DNA from: Patiria miniata
Lineage: Eukaryota > Echinodermata > Asteroidea > Valvatida > Asterinidae
Assembly (NCBI RefSeq): GCF_015706575.1
Contig: NW_024037065.1
Coordinates: 5,642,001 to 5,706,000, forward strand
Reading direction: 5' to 3'
DNA length: 64,000 nt
A program made the position numbers and the translations under genes. The first letter of the stretch is position 1, and every line of letters starts with the position of its first letter. Below are positions 44,509 to 56,458 of this stretch, piece after piece. Under the pieces are notes generated by a model that did not search any database, had not been told where the DNA came from, and was given only the letters and a program-made list of their open reading frames with translations.

Positions 44509-46325
44509 GTGTCGCCAGAAGACATGGTTACGAAAGATGATCTGCAGGAATGGACCCACCTGTCACACATACAACTACCACAACTGTGCAGCCCAGCGAT
44601 TCCAAGGGTAACCCTAATCATAGGTATGAACGTACCAGCTGCTACAACACCAATTGAGGTCATCAGAGGCAACTCGGGAGATCCTTATAGTGTTAAGACC
44701 CCTGTGGGATGGGTCATCTATGGAGTGCCCGGCAGACCCAAATCCCAACCTGATGCGAACTACATCAACGTACTAGATGGCTTGACCAACCTCGAAGATC
44801 AATACAAGCACTACATGAAAGGTTGGGCGAAAGCCAAGATGAAAGTGCACTGTCAAGGGAAGACATGCGCTTCTTAGACATTGTCAAAGAAACTACAGAG
44901 TTTCAAGGCGGTCACTATCAGATGGCACTACCACTACAGCGACCCACAGTAAGAATACCTGACAACCGCTCGCTGGCAGAAAAGAGAGCTGTTCAACTGA
45001 AGCGGAAGTTCGATAAGAACCAAGAGTTCAAAGAGAAATATGTGCAAGCTATGGAAGATACCATAGGCAAGGGTTATGTTGAAAAGGTTCCCGACAGCCA
45101 GAAGTTCAGAAGTGATGGTAAAGTCTGGTTCATCCCACATCACGGTGTTTACCAAGTTCAGAAGCAGAAGATGAGAGTGGTGTATGACTGCGCCGCAGAG
45201 TATGGTGGTGTTTCCCTGAACCGACAGCTGTTACAAGGGCCAGACATGACCAATGGTCTCACAGGTGTGCTGATGAGATTCAGACAAGAACCAGTTGCCG
45301 TCAAAGCTGACATAGAGGCAATGTTCTACCAAGTGAGGGTGAGATCGGAAGATAGAGATCTCCTAAGATTCCTATGGTGGCCAGGTGGAGATCCGAGTCG
45401 TGAATTAGAAGAGTATAGAATGACAGTGCACGTCTTTGGTGCAGCATCGTCTCCCAGCTGTGCCAATTATGCACTACGTAGGACAGCTACAGACAACGAA
45501 CAGCGCTATCGCTCGGAAGTTACGAATGCTGTCAGGAAGAATTTCTACGTCGATGACTTTTGCAAGTCAGTACCAGATAAAGAAGAGGCCAAGGTCACCT
45601 CGAGGGAAGTGACAGACCTGTTAGCTGAGGTTGGATTCAGACTCACCAAGTGGGTCAGCAATCAGCGAGAAGTCTTCCGGTCGATTCCTAGAGAAGAATG
45701 GTCTAAGGAGGTAAAAGGCCTGCAGATTGATCAAGATGTTCTTCCACCAGAGAAAACTCTTGGAGTCTTGTGGTGTATGGAGAGTGACACCTTCGGCTTC
45801 GAGATCAATGTGAAAGATCGTGAACCCACACGTCGTGGTATACTATCCATTGTGAGTTCAATTTATGATCCGTTGGGAATGGTCAGTGCTGCCATTATGC
45901 CTGCCAAGTTGCTGCTTCAGGATCTATGCAGATTGAAGTTGAACTGGGATGAGAAGATTCCTCAAGAACACCTGCACAAATGGAACCTTTGGCTGATGGA
46001 CCTACCCAAACTAGAATGCATCTTAGTAGATGGATGCTTCAAGTCTGAAGGCTTTCAGGATCCTGTTAGTGTGCAGATCCATCACTTTGCCGATGCCAGC
46101 TACCTGAGACTACAGAACAGATATGGAGATGTTCATTGCTCCTTTGTTACATCCAAATCAAGAGTGACCCCGTTGAAGCAGCAATCCATACCCAGACTTG
46201 AACTTACAGCAGCCACTGTAGCAGTGAGAGTACACAACTCGATAGTTAGAGAGCTGGAGATCCCTGTTGCCCAGAATTTCTTCTGGACAGACAGTATGAC
46301 CGTCATCAAAGTATATCCGCAATGA
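44509..46325 (+). pseudogene. BEL/Pao reverse transcriptase and RNase H
   Basis: 44,600-44,720 encodes IIGMNVPAATTPIEV and TPVGWVIYG, typical of the BEL linker. A frame change near 44,850 leads into a 500-codon ORF with KVWFIPHHGVY, MRVVYDCAA, VAVKADIEAMFYQVRV, the HVFGAASSPSCANYAL block and the catalytic YVDD (about 45,547-45,558), followed by the Pao-type SSIYDPLG and RNase H motifs (HHFADAS, PRLELTAA, FWTDSM). The RT core is nearly intact; the frame ends at 46,325 in the RNase H region. Confidence 0.9.
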
Positions 46326-46775
46326 GACAACAAGGTTCAAGTCTTTCGTGGCTAATCGACTTACAGTGATAAGGGCGAGTTCTCATCCATGTCAGTGGAA
46401 GTATGTGAGATCAGAACAGAATCCAGCAGACGACTGTTCAAGGGGACTTCCCATCGACAAGTTCATTGCCAATAGGAGATGGTTCCGAGGACCAGAGTTT
46501 CTCTGGCATGCAGAAGCAGATTGGCCTTCAACTTGCGTGACCGAGGAGCCAGAAGTAGATCGGGACCCAGATTGAAAATCTGCTGAGTCGGTCAAATGCA
46601 GTTAAGAAGCTGATAGAATACTACTCAGATTGGAATCGTCCGAGGAGAGCCGCAGCATGGTGGCTACGGTTAAAGAGAATCCTGAGAAAGAGAAGCAAAG
46701 AAGAATTCAAACATGATGCTGTGAACAACCTCACAGTGGAAGAAATAGAAGAAGCTGAAGTGAGTATCTTGAGAT
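46326..46775 (+). pseudogene. BEL/Pao RNase H end and linker before integrase
   Basis: Continuation in shifted frames: NRLTVIRASSHPCQWKYVRS and NPADDCSRGLPIDKFIANRR, then RPRRAAAWWLRLKRILRKR up to EAEVSIL. The frame resumes after the 1.7-kb insertion at 48,472. Confidence 0.8.
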
Positions 46776-48471
46776 CATTGATCTCCATATACACAGACTG
46801 GATAGGACATCGCGTACGAACGTGCGTCCGCGCGCGCGTTTTTTGAAAAGGGTAAAGAACACGATTTCGCATTCGAGTTGTGTACACTTTCGAACGGAGG
46901 ATTAAAAAATGAAGTTGGGTTTTCTTCGGTTTCTTTGTCATTTTTGAAAGAATGAAAGAAACAGAGATCTAAATTGATCAAAATCGACGAGGAGTATAGT
47001 CAAGGTGTGCGCAGCATTAGATTGCTGGAGTCGGGAAGTAAGGAGCGTTGAAGAAAAGGACAATTATTCGCAAGTAAGTTGTTTTTTAACGAGGCCTATA
47101 CAACATGGCATGGAGGAATATAAACATAGCAAATTATAATATCGTTAGTGTTGTCGCTCTGAGTTTGAGGGGATGGAGGCCTGTGTGGTAGCTAGCGAGA
47201 TATTCTGTTCAAATTCCATGCGATCTAGACCTGTCATGCTGTTCGCCGCCCATGTTTTTTTAAGACATAGGCCTAAACGTGCATGACTGACCCGGCAATG
47301 GCAATGAACAAAAGTTGATTTGTTTAAAATAGTTTATTCGAATAACCTTTATAACTTTTATATGCAAAATCTGATTGAATTATGTCTGCCTTGGCTTTAG
47401 CTCTACTCAGTGAAGCGCTGGAACTTCGGTACCCTCCGAGCTACCTTGGCTTAACGCCTACTCCAGAAGTTGTGGAGTTCAACGCAAGTATTTTTATGAG
47501 CTTCCAAGATGACTGTCACATTTTTGACAGTTTGTATGGTGAAGAAAGCAATGAGTACTTTTACGGTTTGAAATTATGTTGTGTACGCCGTTATATAAGA
47601 TTACTAGCTATAGCCATATACACCGCCATATTCGCTCACAAAAACGATTCCCATTACACTTACAAGTAATTATATTTATTTTCAGAAGTATAGCTAAACA
47701 TTTAATTATAAACAAGACCGTGCGTAGCTTGAATTATTCTTTGACATAATAAGTATAGTACTATCTTGGTTTGTGATTCATCTCCTTTCACACAATATCA
47801 CAAGAGGTGAACGATGTCATTCCCTGATCAATCTAGGGACGGGAAGAAGTTTTTACTGATAACTTTGTAAAATTAAGGTTTGTTTACCTTTTAGATTGTA
47901 ATTGATGTATGTTCAGGTTTTTTAATAAATATATCAATCATTTGAATGAATATCTATACAATTTCTCGTGTGAGTGTTCAGTTAAAAAAATATGATGTCA
48001 TTTTAGCATATTATTAATACAATTATTCATTTCGTTGATGGAGTAATTCAGTGTGCTCTAATGACCAATGTGCCAAAAATGAAATGGCAATTAATTTTAC
48101 TTACAATCATTTTTGGGAGGAGGAGGGATTTAAAAAAAAATAAGGGAAAAGGAAAGGGGAGGGGGTTCTTGAATTTCGAAAATGCATAATAAGAAAGTGT
48201 ATATCAAGAAAGTGTGGAAAAGCTGTTTGGAGGGATTGAGGGTAACTCTTCATCGTTCAGTTATTTTTTTTAAAGATTGTTTTGGAGGAACGCTTGAACT
48301 CCCTTCTGTAAGAAAAATTCCACACAATAGTCCATTTTCCAAAGTAAACAAAGTGAAAGCACAATGCGCGTTTACCCGTCTGACAGTAAACGCGCCGCCA
48401 TTGTTCGTCTGCGCATTCGTGCACAAACACGGCGCGATGTCCCATCCAGTCTGTGTATATGGAGATCAATG
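46776..48471. mobile_element. 1.7-kb terminal-repeat element inside BEL/Pao, with 8-bp target duplication
   Basis: The left end 'cattgatctccatatacaca' and the right end 'tgtgtatatggagatcaatg' are inverted copies, and similarity continues inward through 'gactggatrggacatcgcg'. 'cttgagat' flanks it exactly on both sides (46,768-46,775 and 48,472-48,479). An 8-bp duplication and CA terminus fit the hAT or P superfamily. The only sizeable ORF (47,382-47,669, 95 codons, beginning MSALALALLSEALELRYPP) has no recognisable domain, so the element looks non-autonomous. The host polyprotein frame reads through if the element plus one duplication is ignored. Confidence 0.88.
47382..47669 (+). CDS. Hypothetical 95-aa ORF within the 1.7-kb element
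   Basis: The frame opens with ATG and ends LCCVRRYIRLLAIAIYTAIF plus a short polar tail. It contains Cys and hydrophobic residues but no motif I recognise. It is the only ORF of note in the element and may be a remnant of a transposase exon or a chance frame. Confidence 0.25.
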   Translation: MSALALALLSEALELRYPPSYLGLTPTPEVVEFNASIFMSFQDDCHIFDSLYGEESNEYFYGLKLCCVRRYIRLLAIAIYTAIFAHKNDSHYTYK

Positions 48472-48479
48472 CTTGAGAT

Positions 48480-49890
48480 GGGTTCAACATGAGGCATTTC
48501 CTCACCAGATGTAGAGGCTTCAAGAAATGAATGATGGCCCTCAAGATCTCACAAGGGAATCTCCAAAACAGCAGAAAGTGGATAAGCTGTTAGACCAGTT
48601 AGACCCAGTGATGCACAAGAGCTTGATGAGGGTCGGCGGTAGGTTACAAGCCGCTCAACTCCCAGAGGAAGCCAAGCATCAGATAATACTGCCACAAAGG
48701 TGCCACGTGACAGACCTGATTATGCAACATACACACCAAAAGATTCACCACCAAGGCATAAATCATGTACTTGCAGAGCTGCGCCGGAGATATTGGATTT
48801 TGAAGGCAGGAGTGTTTTTGAAGAGTGTGTTGAAGAGGTGCGTGATTTGCAAGAAAGTCCAAGCTAAATTGGGTCAGCAGAAGATGGCAAACTGACCCGC
48901 TAACAGGCTGCTATCTGAGAAGCCAGCCTTCACTAGCACCGGAATAGATTACTTTGGCCCCTTCAATATCAAGCAGGGCCGCAACATAAAGAAGCGGTAT
49001 GGAGTAGTATTTACCTGCTCGACCAGCCGAGCAGTTCACATTGAGATTGCAGAGAGCCTAGACACAAGCTCGTGCATAAATGCAGTGAGACGCTTCATTG
49101 CCTGAAGAGGAAATATAAAAGAGTTGATTTCCGACAATGGTACCAACCTCGTGGGTGCTCATGCAGAGTTGAAAAAGGCGATGAGCGAGTGGAATCATGA
49201 AACTCTCGAGAAATTCGCAACTGATCGTGGTATCACCTGGAAGTTCAACCCGCCAGCAGCTTCACACTTTGGCGGCATCTGGGAACGCCAAATCCGTACC
49301 ATTCGGAAGATACTACAAGCCATGTTGAATGAGCAGCATATGAGAGTGTGTAGAGATGAGGAACAACTCAGGACCTTGATGTGTGAAGTTGAGTACACAA
49401 TTAACAGTAAACCGTTAACCCATGCGTCTGATGATCCTAAGGATTTGAACGCCATCACTCCCAATGATTTGCTCTTGCTGAGACCGAGCAGTCTATACGT
49501 CGCACCACCTGGTGTTTTCTCAGAGAAAGATCAGTATGCGAAGAGGCGATGGCGCAAAATGCAGTATTTGGCAGATCTGTTCTGGAAGCGATGGTGTAGA
49601 GAATACCTGATGGATCTTCAACAGCGCCAAAAATGGTTGTACCCTCAGAGGAACCTACACCCTGGTGATGTGGTGTTAGTTGCTGACAATTAAGCACCGC
49701 GCAGTTCGTGGCCCCTTGGAATAGTGGAAAAAACCTATCCCGACAAGAATGGATTGATCAGGAGTGCCGAGGTAAAAACAAGAACGGCTCTTCTGGTGAG
49801 ACCGGTCACGAAGCTTTGCCTTCTCCTTGAGCAAGAAACTTCAGTTCTGAAGGATCACAATGAGCCATTGTGTAATGCACAACAGTTATA
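48480..49890 (+). pseudogene. BEL/Pao integrase
   Basis: The zinc-binding domain shows HTHQKIHHQGINHVL...RYWI...CVICKK (48,730-48,855). The core has GIDYFGPF (first Asp, about 48,945), a TAG-type stop region near 49,103, ISDNGTN (second Asp, about 49,130) and GGIWERQIR (Glu, about 49,275). The C-terminal DUF5641-like part (RRWRKMQYLADLFWKRWCRE, LHPGDVVLV) runs to a stop at 49,691 and continues in frame as RSSWPLGIVEKTYPDKNG to about 49,890. At least three stops make it inactive. Confidence 0.9.
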
Positions 49891-50230
49891 GACACTTTGA
49901 AGAGACGAGTCCCCGGCGTCTAAACTGGGAAACCTAACTGCAGGGTTTACCCTAGAGTTGAAATGGGTTTCTGGGACCCCAAGTCAGATTAAAAGGCAAG
50001 ACTGACTTTAAGGGTCCTTTCAAGCTGTTGCTTAAGGATACCAACCACTGACTTTAAGGGTCCTTTCAAGCTGTTGCTTAAGGATACCAACCAGACAGTG
50101 GATCTTCACAAGGAAGACCTTCAATGGTCTACAGCCACCATTTCACCTGGAACACCTGTCAGTTCCATGCAGTGAGATTTAGTCAAGTTGTTAGATGTGT
50201 CCTTTTTGTTTTGATGAAATCTCACTTTCT
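49891..50230 (+). other. BEL/Pao 3' untranslated region with a 46-bp tandem repeat
   Basis: 'ctgactttaagggtcctttc' occurs at 50,002 and 50,049, each followed by 'aagctgttgcttaaggatac'. No ORF. Confidence 0.7.
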
Positions 50231-50490
50231 CAACCCTAAAGGGGCAGGGGGCGGAATCCGCCCCCCCCCCCCTCAACATTTTCCGCGATAGCCTCTAAAA
50301 AATTTTTTTTCGCGACCCGAGCTGTTATGACTTTTTAGCCTCGAGCTTTGCGCATCTTTTGAGACCAAAAACATAAAAATCGGACCACGGGTTGCCGCAT
50401 AGCGAAAAATTTTCCGGCGCTACGCGTCGTGAAAACTAAATTTTCGCATATACTGGAGATGGTCAAAATAACCCGGCCCCTTTAGGGTTA
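50231..50490. repeat. MITE with 'aaccctaaaggggc' terminal repeats
   Basis: The left end 'aaccctaaaggggc' (50,232) and right end 'gcccctttagggtt' (to 50,489) are perfect inverted repeats around a C-run and a GC-rich centre. It was inserted in the BEL/Pao 3' region. Confidence 0.8.
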
Positions 50491-50797
50491 AAGCTTTTCT
50501 TGTAAAGCATGCAAAGACTGTTGTTATGATAACTTATAAACCTGTTTGATGAGTCTTTAACCTTATTGCTACAGGGATGCATGAATAGACACCATTTGCT
50601 GGAGTTACACCTGTGTGCACTCTGTATTCAGTGCTTCGGTTGACAAGCATCTAGTATTCTACAGGTTTCTCTTTAAAGCATAAACGATTGCTGCAACTAG
50701 TTCTATTTTTAAAATGCGTTTAAATTAGTGCCTGAGTCTTTTATAGTTTCATGATTTGAGGTAATTGTATGTTCGTTACATAATTAAGGGGCTGGAA

Positions 50798-51156
50798 TGT
50801 TGAGGCCAGTCTTCTGCGCGCTTCTGGTTTGCGTACTGCGCGCACTTACGCGTTCTTAATCAGTTTCAAATGTTAAGCGTGGCAACTACTGTTTCAGTTC
50901 GTTCGCCACGGCCAGCTAGACAACAATTTTCTTTTACCGTTCTCTATTGTTCCCTCTCATTTTCATTGAGTTGTTCATTTTCTAAGTTGAATCTACATGT
51001 ACATCTGTGATGCCTGTTCTGAGGTATGTAATGACACCTGCAGTATGAACAATAAACCAACTGTTACTCATATAGACAGGTTTCCAGCATCGATAATTCT
51101 AGAAACTATAGGTCCGATTGTGGCAAAATGTGAGGAAATAGAATTTGAACCCTACA
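50798..51156 (+). mobile_element. BEL/Pao 3' LTR
   Basis: It starts 'tgttgaggccagtcttctgc' directly after a purine-rich 'aaggggctggaa', the expected polypurine tract, and ends 'tgaaccctaca'. It aligns with 41,974-42,361 with scattered substitutions and lacks that copy's ~30-bp extra segment, so the insertion is not recent. Confidence 0.8.
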
Positions 51157-51734
51157 GTGTGCTAAGGTTAGTCATAAGTTATTGTCCACTTTAAAACATT
51201 GATTTACTGTTAGCAAGTACAGTGTTTCTAGTGAATTGTTACCAACCAAATCATTTCAGATAAAAGCACATCAGACACATCAGTGCTGAGTAATTTGTCA
51301 AACCAGCCTCATTTGTAAGAGACAAGTGAGTCAACATTTTAAGTCAGTCAATCCCCTTTGACTCGCTACGTAAATTACAGTGAGTCTGATGCGAAGCATT
51401 TTTGGTTTTAAAATACGAGTCAATTGACTATGACTCAAGAAAATTATCCGTAAAACGTTTCTGTGTCGATGTCTTGTATTTTTTAACATGCACTAGCGAA
51501 GCGAAAGTTGTCGAAGCATTGCGAGCGCCCTCTTGCGTTTTCCATTGAATATAGCATACTGAGTTGCGTAACAAACTTGCATACTGCATGAACAGTGCGA
51601 AAAACCTGACTTTGTTCCTTGCAGTATTTCACAAGCAAAGGGATTCCGACGCACTTTCCTTGAATTTTTCGTTAGTTTTCTCGGAAAGTTAGCAGCCCCG
51701 CAGCCGCAATTTTTTGTTTTCCCCAAACCACGCC
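51157..51734. other. No gene recognised
   Basis: AT-rich sequence with 'gagtca'-type words at 51,310-51,430. The minus-strand ORF at 51,493-51,738 has no recognisable content. Confidence 0.4.
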
Positions 51735-53061
51735 CCACAGCATATGATCCCCTGGTCGGATCAACCAGAGGGTCAGCCGTGACCTACACCAAGAAGGGAT
51801 TGATGAATGGAGATACGTTCTCCAAATTCCTTGATCATTTTAATCGCAATGCTGTCCATAGCTGCGTCCGGTAATTCTGCTGATCGATGCTTCCTTGTAA
51901 GCGACAGGTTGAGTGCGCGCGGGCTTACCTTTAAGCATGCGCGTGCGGGCTTGCCTTCTAATATGCGCGCAGGTTGTTTTATACGATGCGCACACTGAGC
52001 ATTCTATATGATGCTTGTTCGTGTACGTTACTTTCACTCTATAATCCTACATAAGAGTGTTACATAATCGCTAGCTGCTTATTTCTTCATCTTATCGACT
52101 GCTTTAGGTAATATACCTTACGTTATTTCTTATTTTTTCTTAGTTCTTTGCTATTATAATAAATCTCGGACATTTAAGAGTTTTGTTATTTGTATTCTCA
52201 TTCAGCTTGGGCCACAGAGTGTCTCCTACCGATTTACCACGGCCTCTTATACATGTACTTAAGCTGGTGTGAAGGCGTAAACGGTATGATATTTGCTATT
52301 TCAATCACTTTATATTAGCTACTTTATATCAATGCCTATCTCAGTATTTTGTTAGAGCGCAGACACGTCGTACTGGTTAAGAGAGTATATGCGCGCGCTC
52401 ACATTTATTCATTTCATACGAGTGGTTGTTTATATAATCAATTGATTTCATTTTAATTCTCTAAATAATTGGTGCTGATTGAACTCTATATCTGTATTTA
52501 TCTTCTTTCAGTTTTCACAATGATTCAAGATCAATAAATGCCTGTAATCATCAGTAAAAATCGTACGTCCGTTGCATCATTCATGACCAGCCCCCTAGAG
52601 CGCTTCAGCGAGCCTACATTCCTGCCACATTGATGTCAACACATTCGATTATGCAGTTGCTCATGGCATCGAAATATACCGCATCGTCCCCAACGCAACT
52701 CATCTGATGCAACCAATAGATGTGGGCATCTTTGGGCCCTTGAAGAGGCAGTGGAATCTAACAGTCAAGAAAAACACCAGGGAGCAACCTGGGGAACCAA
52801 CCAACGAGGCAACATTCCCAGCAAAGCTGCACGAAACCGTCCTTGTATTCTACACGCCCCTGACTCTGATGAACAGCTTCAAGTCTTCGGGGATTTATCC
52901 CATCAACAGAAAAGCGATATCAAATGAGAAGCTGAAGCCCTCTTTGACATTTGAAACAAAGACACCCCAAGATGAGCCCTCCACTAGTGTCCCCTCTCAA
53001 AGAGCTGATGACGCTTCTCAGGTTTTCAGATCAGTGTTGGATGAAGCTACTGTAACATAAT
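51735..53061 (+). pseudogene. pogo/Tigger-like DDE transposase (jerky-like), interrupted
   Basis: The first part (51,735-51,895) encodes a frame ending TYTKKGLMNGDTFSKFLDHF and then PVILLIDA, the second-Asp block of the pogo DDE domain (normally LLxDGHxSH). About 720 bp of foreign sequence then intervenes. Coding resumes near 52,618 with HIDVNTFDYAVAHGIEIYRI and PNATHLMQPIDVGIFGPLKR, the standard block leading to the third acidic position, and continues with MNSFKSSGIYPINRKAI to a stop at 53,058. The N-terminal DNA-binding helices are not visible upstream. Confidence 0.78.
51896..52617. mobile_element. ~0.7-kb insertion within the pogo gene (solo LTR or MITE)
   Basis: It starts about 'ttgtaagcgacaggttgagt' and ends about 'gcctacattcctgcc'. 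It carries GC-rich direct words near its left end ('gcgcgcgggctt' and 'gcgtgcgggctt'), an AATAAA at 52,159, and no ORF. A polyadenylation signal in the middle of an ORF-less insert would suit a solo LTR, but the ends and target duplication are not clear. Confidence 0.4.
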
Positions 53062-53158
53062 AAGAGAAGCGGATGTCCCTTGCAGGTGGTGATGATGACA
53101 CTGAAAGTCTGCCATTGTCCCCGCGCTTCAGAAGTTCAGATCATACAACCAGCTGAAA

Positions 53159-53784
53159 ATGAAAACTGGCATTCCAAGAGAGCTGCCGAAAGTCTCGGCA
53201 GTGCAACAAGCGAACCAGTATAACATTCAGCAGTGGACCATGTCACCAGTGAAGAGTGCGCAACTCCTGAAAACACCTTATTTTCGTCACAACCTTGCTC
53301 ACATGCAACAATTTCACACCCTTTGGAAGATGCGTTTACTTTCCCACAAGCTGTCCCAACTGTCCCGCGGTCAAGAAGACCTCTTCTGGACTCTGCGTGA
53401 CAACTTAACATCACCTGTCTGCCTGCGAAGAATGGCTCTGCATCAAATGGAGAAGGTCAGACACAAGGCGAAATTGAGGCACAAGGCCAAACAGAGATAC
53501 CTGCAGAAAAAAAGGAGAATAAATCTACAAGTACAGGCCTAGGAGAGTATCCACACGACCATGGGCAGGGTGCAGAGACACTATGTTCAGTGTGCAATGT
53601 ATCCTATGAAGGCAATGTTCGGAAGGGTGATAATCTAATGCAGTGTGATGAATGCCTTGCATGGATGCACCAAAAATATATTAATATTCCATCTAGCTTA
53701 GCCTATGACCAAGAAGCATTGGTAGAAGATACAAATGATATGTTTGTTACACATGTGCAGTTGGAGAAAATTAAAGCACAGTAG
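53159..53784 (+). pseudogene. pogo-like gene 3' part with C-terminal PHD-like finger
   Basis: After frame changes the sequence encodes a basic segment (KVRHKAKLRHKAKQRYLQKK) and then, at 53,575-53,784, LCSVCNVSYEGNV followed by MQCDECLAWMHQKYINIPSS, which gives the C-x2-C...C-x2-C-x2-W-x-H pattern of a PHD finger, ending in a stop. The last cysteine pair is not evident, so the finger looks truncated. PHD fingers usually bind histone tails. Several pogo-type transposons carry a C-terminal zinc finger, so this is probably the same gene as the DDE domain upstream. Confidence 0.6.
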
Positions 53785-56458
53785 GCTTTTCTGTTTTTCC
53801 CCACCAAATATGCACTCATTCAGTGGTTCAGTTTATGTAATGTATGTAGATCATATGTCATCCATGCATGTTTTTTAATTCAATTCAAAGTTGTCGAGTT
53901 ATGTTTTGAATTGCGTCCAAAATCAGCATCCAGGACACACTGTCATTCAGCCGTTCGCAGCTACCCGATGTCACGCACTGAAGTGCACGCATAAGCATAG
54001 TACTAACGCTTGCGTCACCACAACCACTTACAGATTCACCCAATTACAACTTAACTACATGTAGTAACACTTTTTTTTTAATGCATCACTTTACCAACTT
54101 GGTAAATGGTATTTCTTTATTGCTTTCTTCAAAATGACAGCAATCCAGGAAAATATTTTCACGGGAAATTAATTGCCATCCCCATATAATTTGTAAACCA
54201 AGCAAGCTTTTCGACAACAATTACGTCAGTTACATTTGTACTTTTTGTATAACTGCATATGATCTAATCTACCTTTAAGGTCAAACACTGCCATCATGCC
54301 ATCACTGAACTTGGGCCTGTAGTGCCGTGGGGATATCAAGCTTGATACACGCATATTTCCCACTTGCCTTGTTCTTGATAGAAACAAAACAAACAAAAAA
54401 TATAAATAATGATGTCCACAGCCCTTGTTTTCGTTTTCCCTCTTCTTTTTGCTCTATTCCCAATTCCATAGACTTTGTGAATGGAGTCTCTTGCCAGCAA
54501 AAATATCACACGTTGTACACAAGAAACCATGCATACTTTTTCATTATTCATAATTAATATTTTTTAGCATAACTAAAGTAAATTTAGAACAGCTAATCAA
54601 TTTTTTTGAGATTGGGACGCGTCAGGTAATGTCACCTTCACTTCTTTTTCAGTCTGAAGATTTACAGTTTGCCTGCTGTAGTAGTAGCGGAGTTAACAGC
54701 AGTACAGTGGATAGAGAGTGTAGGGTGATAATTTCAGTGATAAAGGGCTATCATTTCTATCAAATTAGACCAACTCTGACAACGCCCCCAAGATCTCTAC
54801 CAGTTGACCTGGAATATACTGTGGCGCTGCTTGAACCGGGGCTTCCCCAAACTCAGGTCGCCCTGTCCTCCTGACTTAAACCTTTGGTAAGCCTAGACGA
54901 GCGGTGATCTAGGTGACCTAGGGAATGTGTCCGTTCGGAAGGCCGTATGCCGCCAACACGTACAAAGTAGTCTCCTTAAGGGTGTTCACTTAAGGAAGGG
55001 ACTCCAACTGGCAGACTGAACGAACGATGAAGGAACAGACACTGACCCCTTTATTTATCAGACAACGACAATCAAGTTCTTTAATTCTCTATTGGGTTCA
55101 ATTAGAATGTAAGAGTCAATCAACAATAATTACTGGATGAAACGGCACCTGCGTCAAGGGTGCACTTTTCGCAGCGCTCCCTCACTCTCTTTTGCGACTT
55201 CCTTTCAGGCAACCCCAAGTTACCGGCGGCAGGACTCCCGAGGGCCCAAGTGGATACAGCCCACGAGGTAGCAACACACAGACCATAGAGCAGATCCCCG
55301 GTGTGTCTCCGGCTACTAACCTCCTGTCCTCGCCCAGTCTTCAGCGCAGCAACACGACAACGCACACACACGTTCGTTCTCCACGAGACGCCGCAATTCA
55401 CGTCCGTTCTCAACGACGCGCTGTGATCAACTCCCGCTGTGGAACTTGCGAACGGATCCAACTACAGAGGGCGCTGCGCAAGCTCGCTGCAGCTCGCGCT
55501 ATAAATAACTCGCTGCAAGCACACCGTTGCGCGCGCTACAATACCAACATCCATGACATTAACGCAACTCTTGTGTGGATTCCACCACTAGAATGAGTAC
55601 CAAGGCATCAGCATCTATTAGAAACAGATCCAAACAAACACCTACAGTTTTTAAAACATTGCAGGTTCGCCTTTAGGGCATGCGCCAAGGGGACTTGGTG
55701 CTGCATAGAGGAAATAATTGAGTCCGGAGGGAAAATGTATGCTCAAGCTACAGGGGAGCCAGTTCAGAGTTATCCTCCTCGGCCTGCTGTTTAGAGAAAG
55801 GTGGCGGTGCAGTAATACAATGTATATATATTGTAGTTGGTGGAAGCTAGGTCAGATTTAGTTGACATGCTTGTGAATGCATTAAAAGCTAAGCCAGAGG
55901 GGAAATGTGTGAAATTAATTTCTCAAGAGGAAACAGTGCTTTGGGATAAATAAAAAGAAATACTTCCTTTTACATTTGCACGGTAAAGGGCTTCATACTC
56001 GGCGAAAGCTTGGCGTCAATGCACGTAGCTGCTTGCTCTTGCAAGTTCATCTATTTTAACACACATCTATTCCATCACGGAGTAATACTCACCGCACTTT
56101 GACCGTAGCCTGCCGCTAGGGGCTCCAGTTATTTTTAGATGCGGTTATGTGACTGCCATATTAGGGATAATAATGCAAAGTGTGAAAGGTCAGGGCTATG
56201 AAAATTTCACCTGGGTAACTTTTAGCCCATGAAATTGGTGGGTTTCGCGTTGGTATGCTGGGTTTTCGGCGAGCAAAATTCTACAGGCAGTTTGTCACAG
56301 CCAATTGGCGCGTCAACACATTAATTTTCTGTTTGGCAATTTTCAATTTTTACATTTTCATAAGTTTAAATTTATTTAATAAATGCATTATGGTTTTTTT
56401 TGGTTTGTCTACACTGTACTAGCCGAGCCCATTAAAACTTTTAATACATACATTGCAT
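53785..56458. other. No gene recognised in ~2.7 kb
   Basis: Several short ORFs (54,629-54,874 and 55,192-55,596) lack recognisable domains. 54,890-55,600 is more GC-rich, with CACACA and GCGC tracts, and may be an LTR or non-coding repeat. 55,600-56,458 is AT-rich and presumably contains the 3' end of RAG1-type transposon copy 2. Confidence 0.4.
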
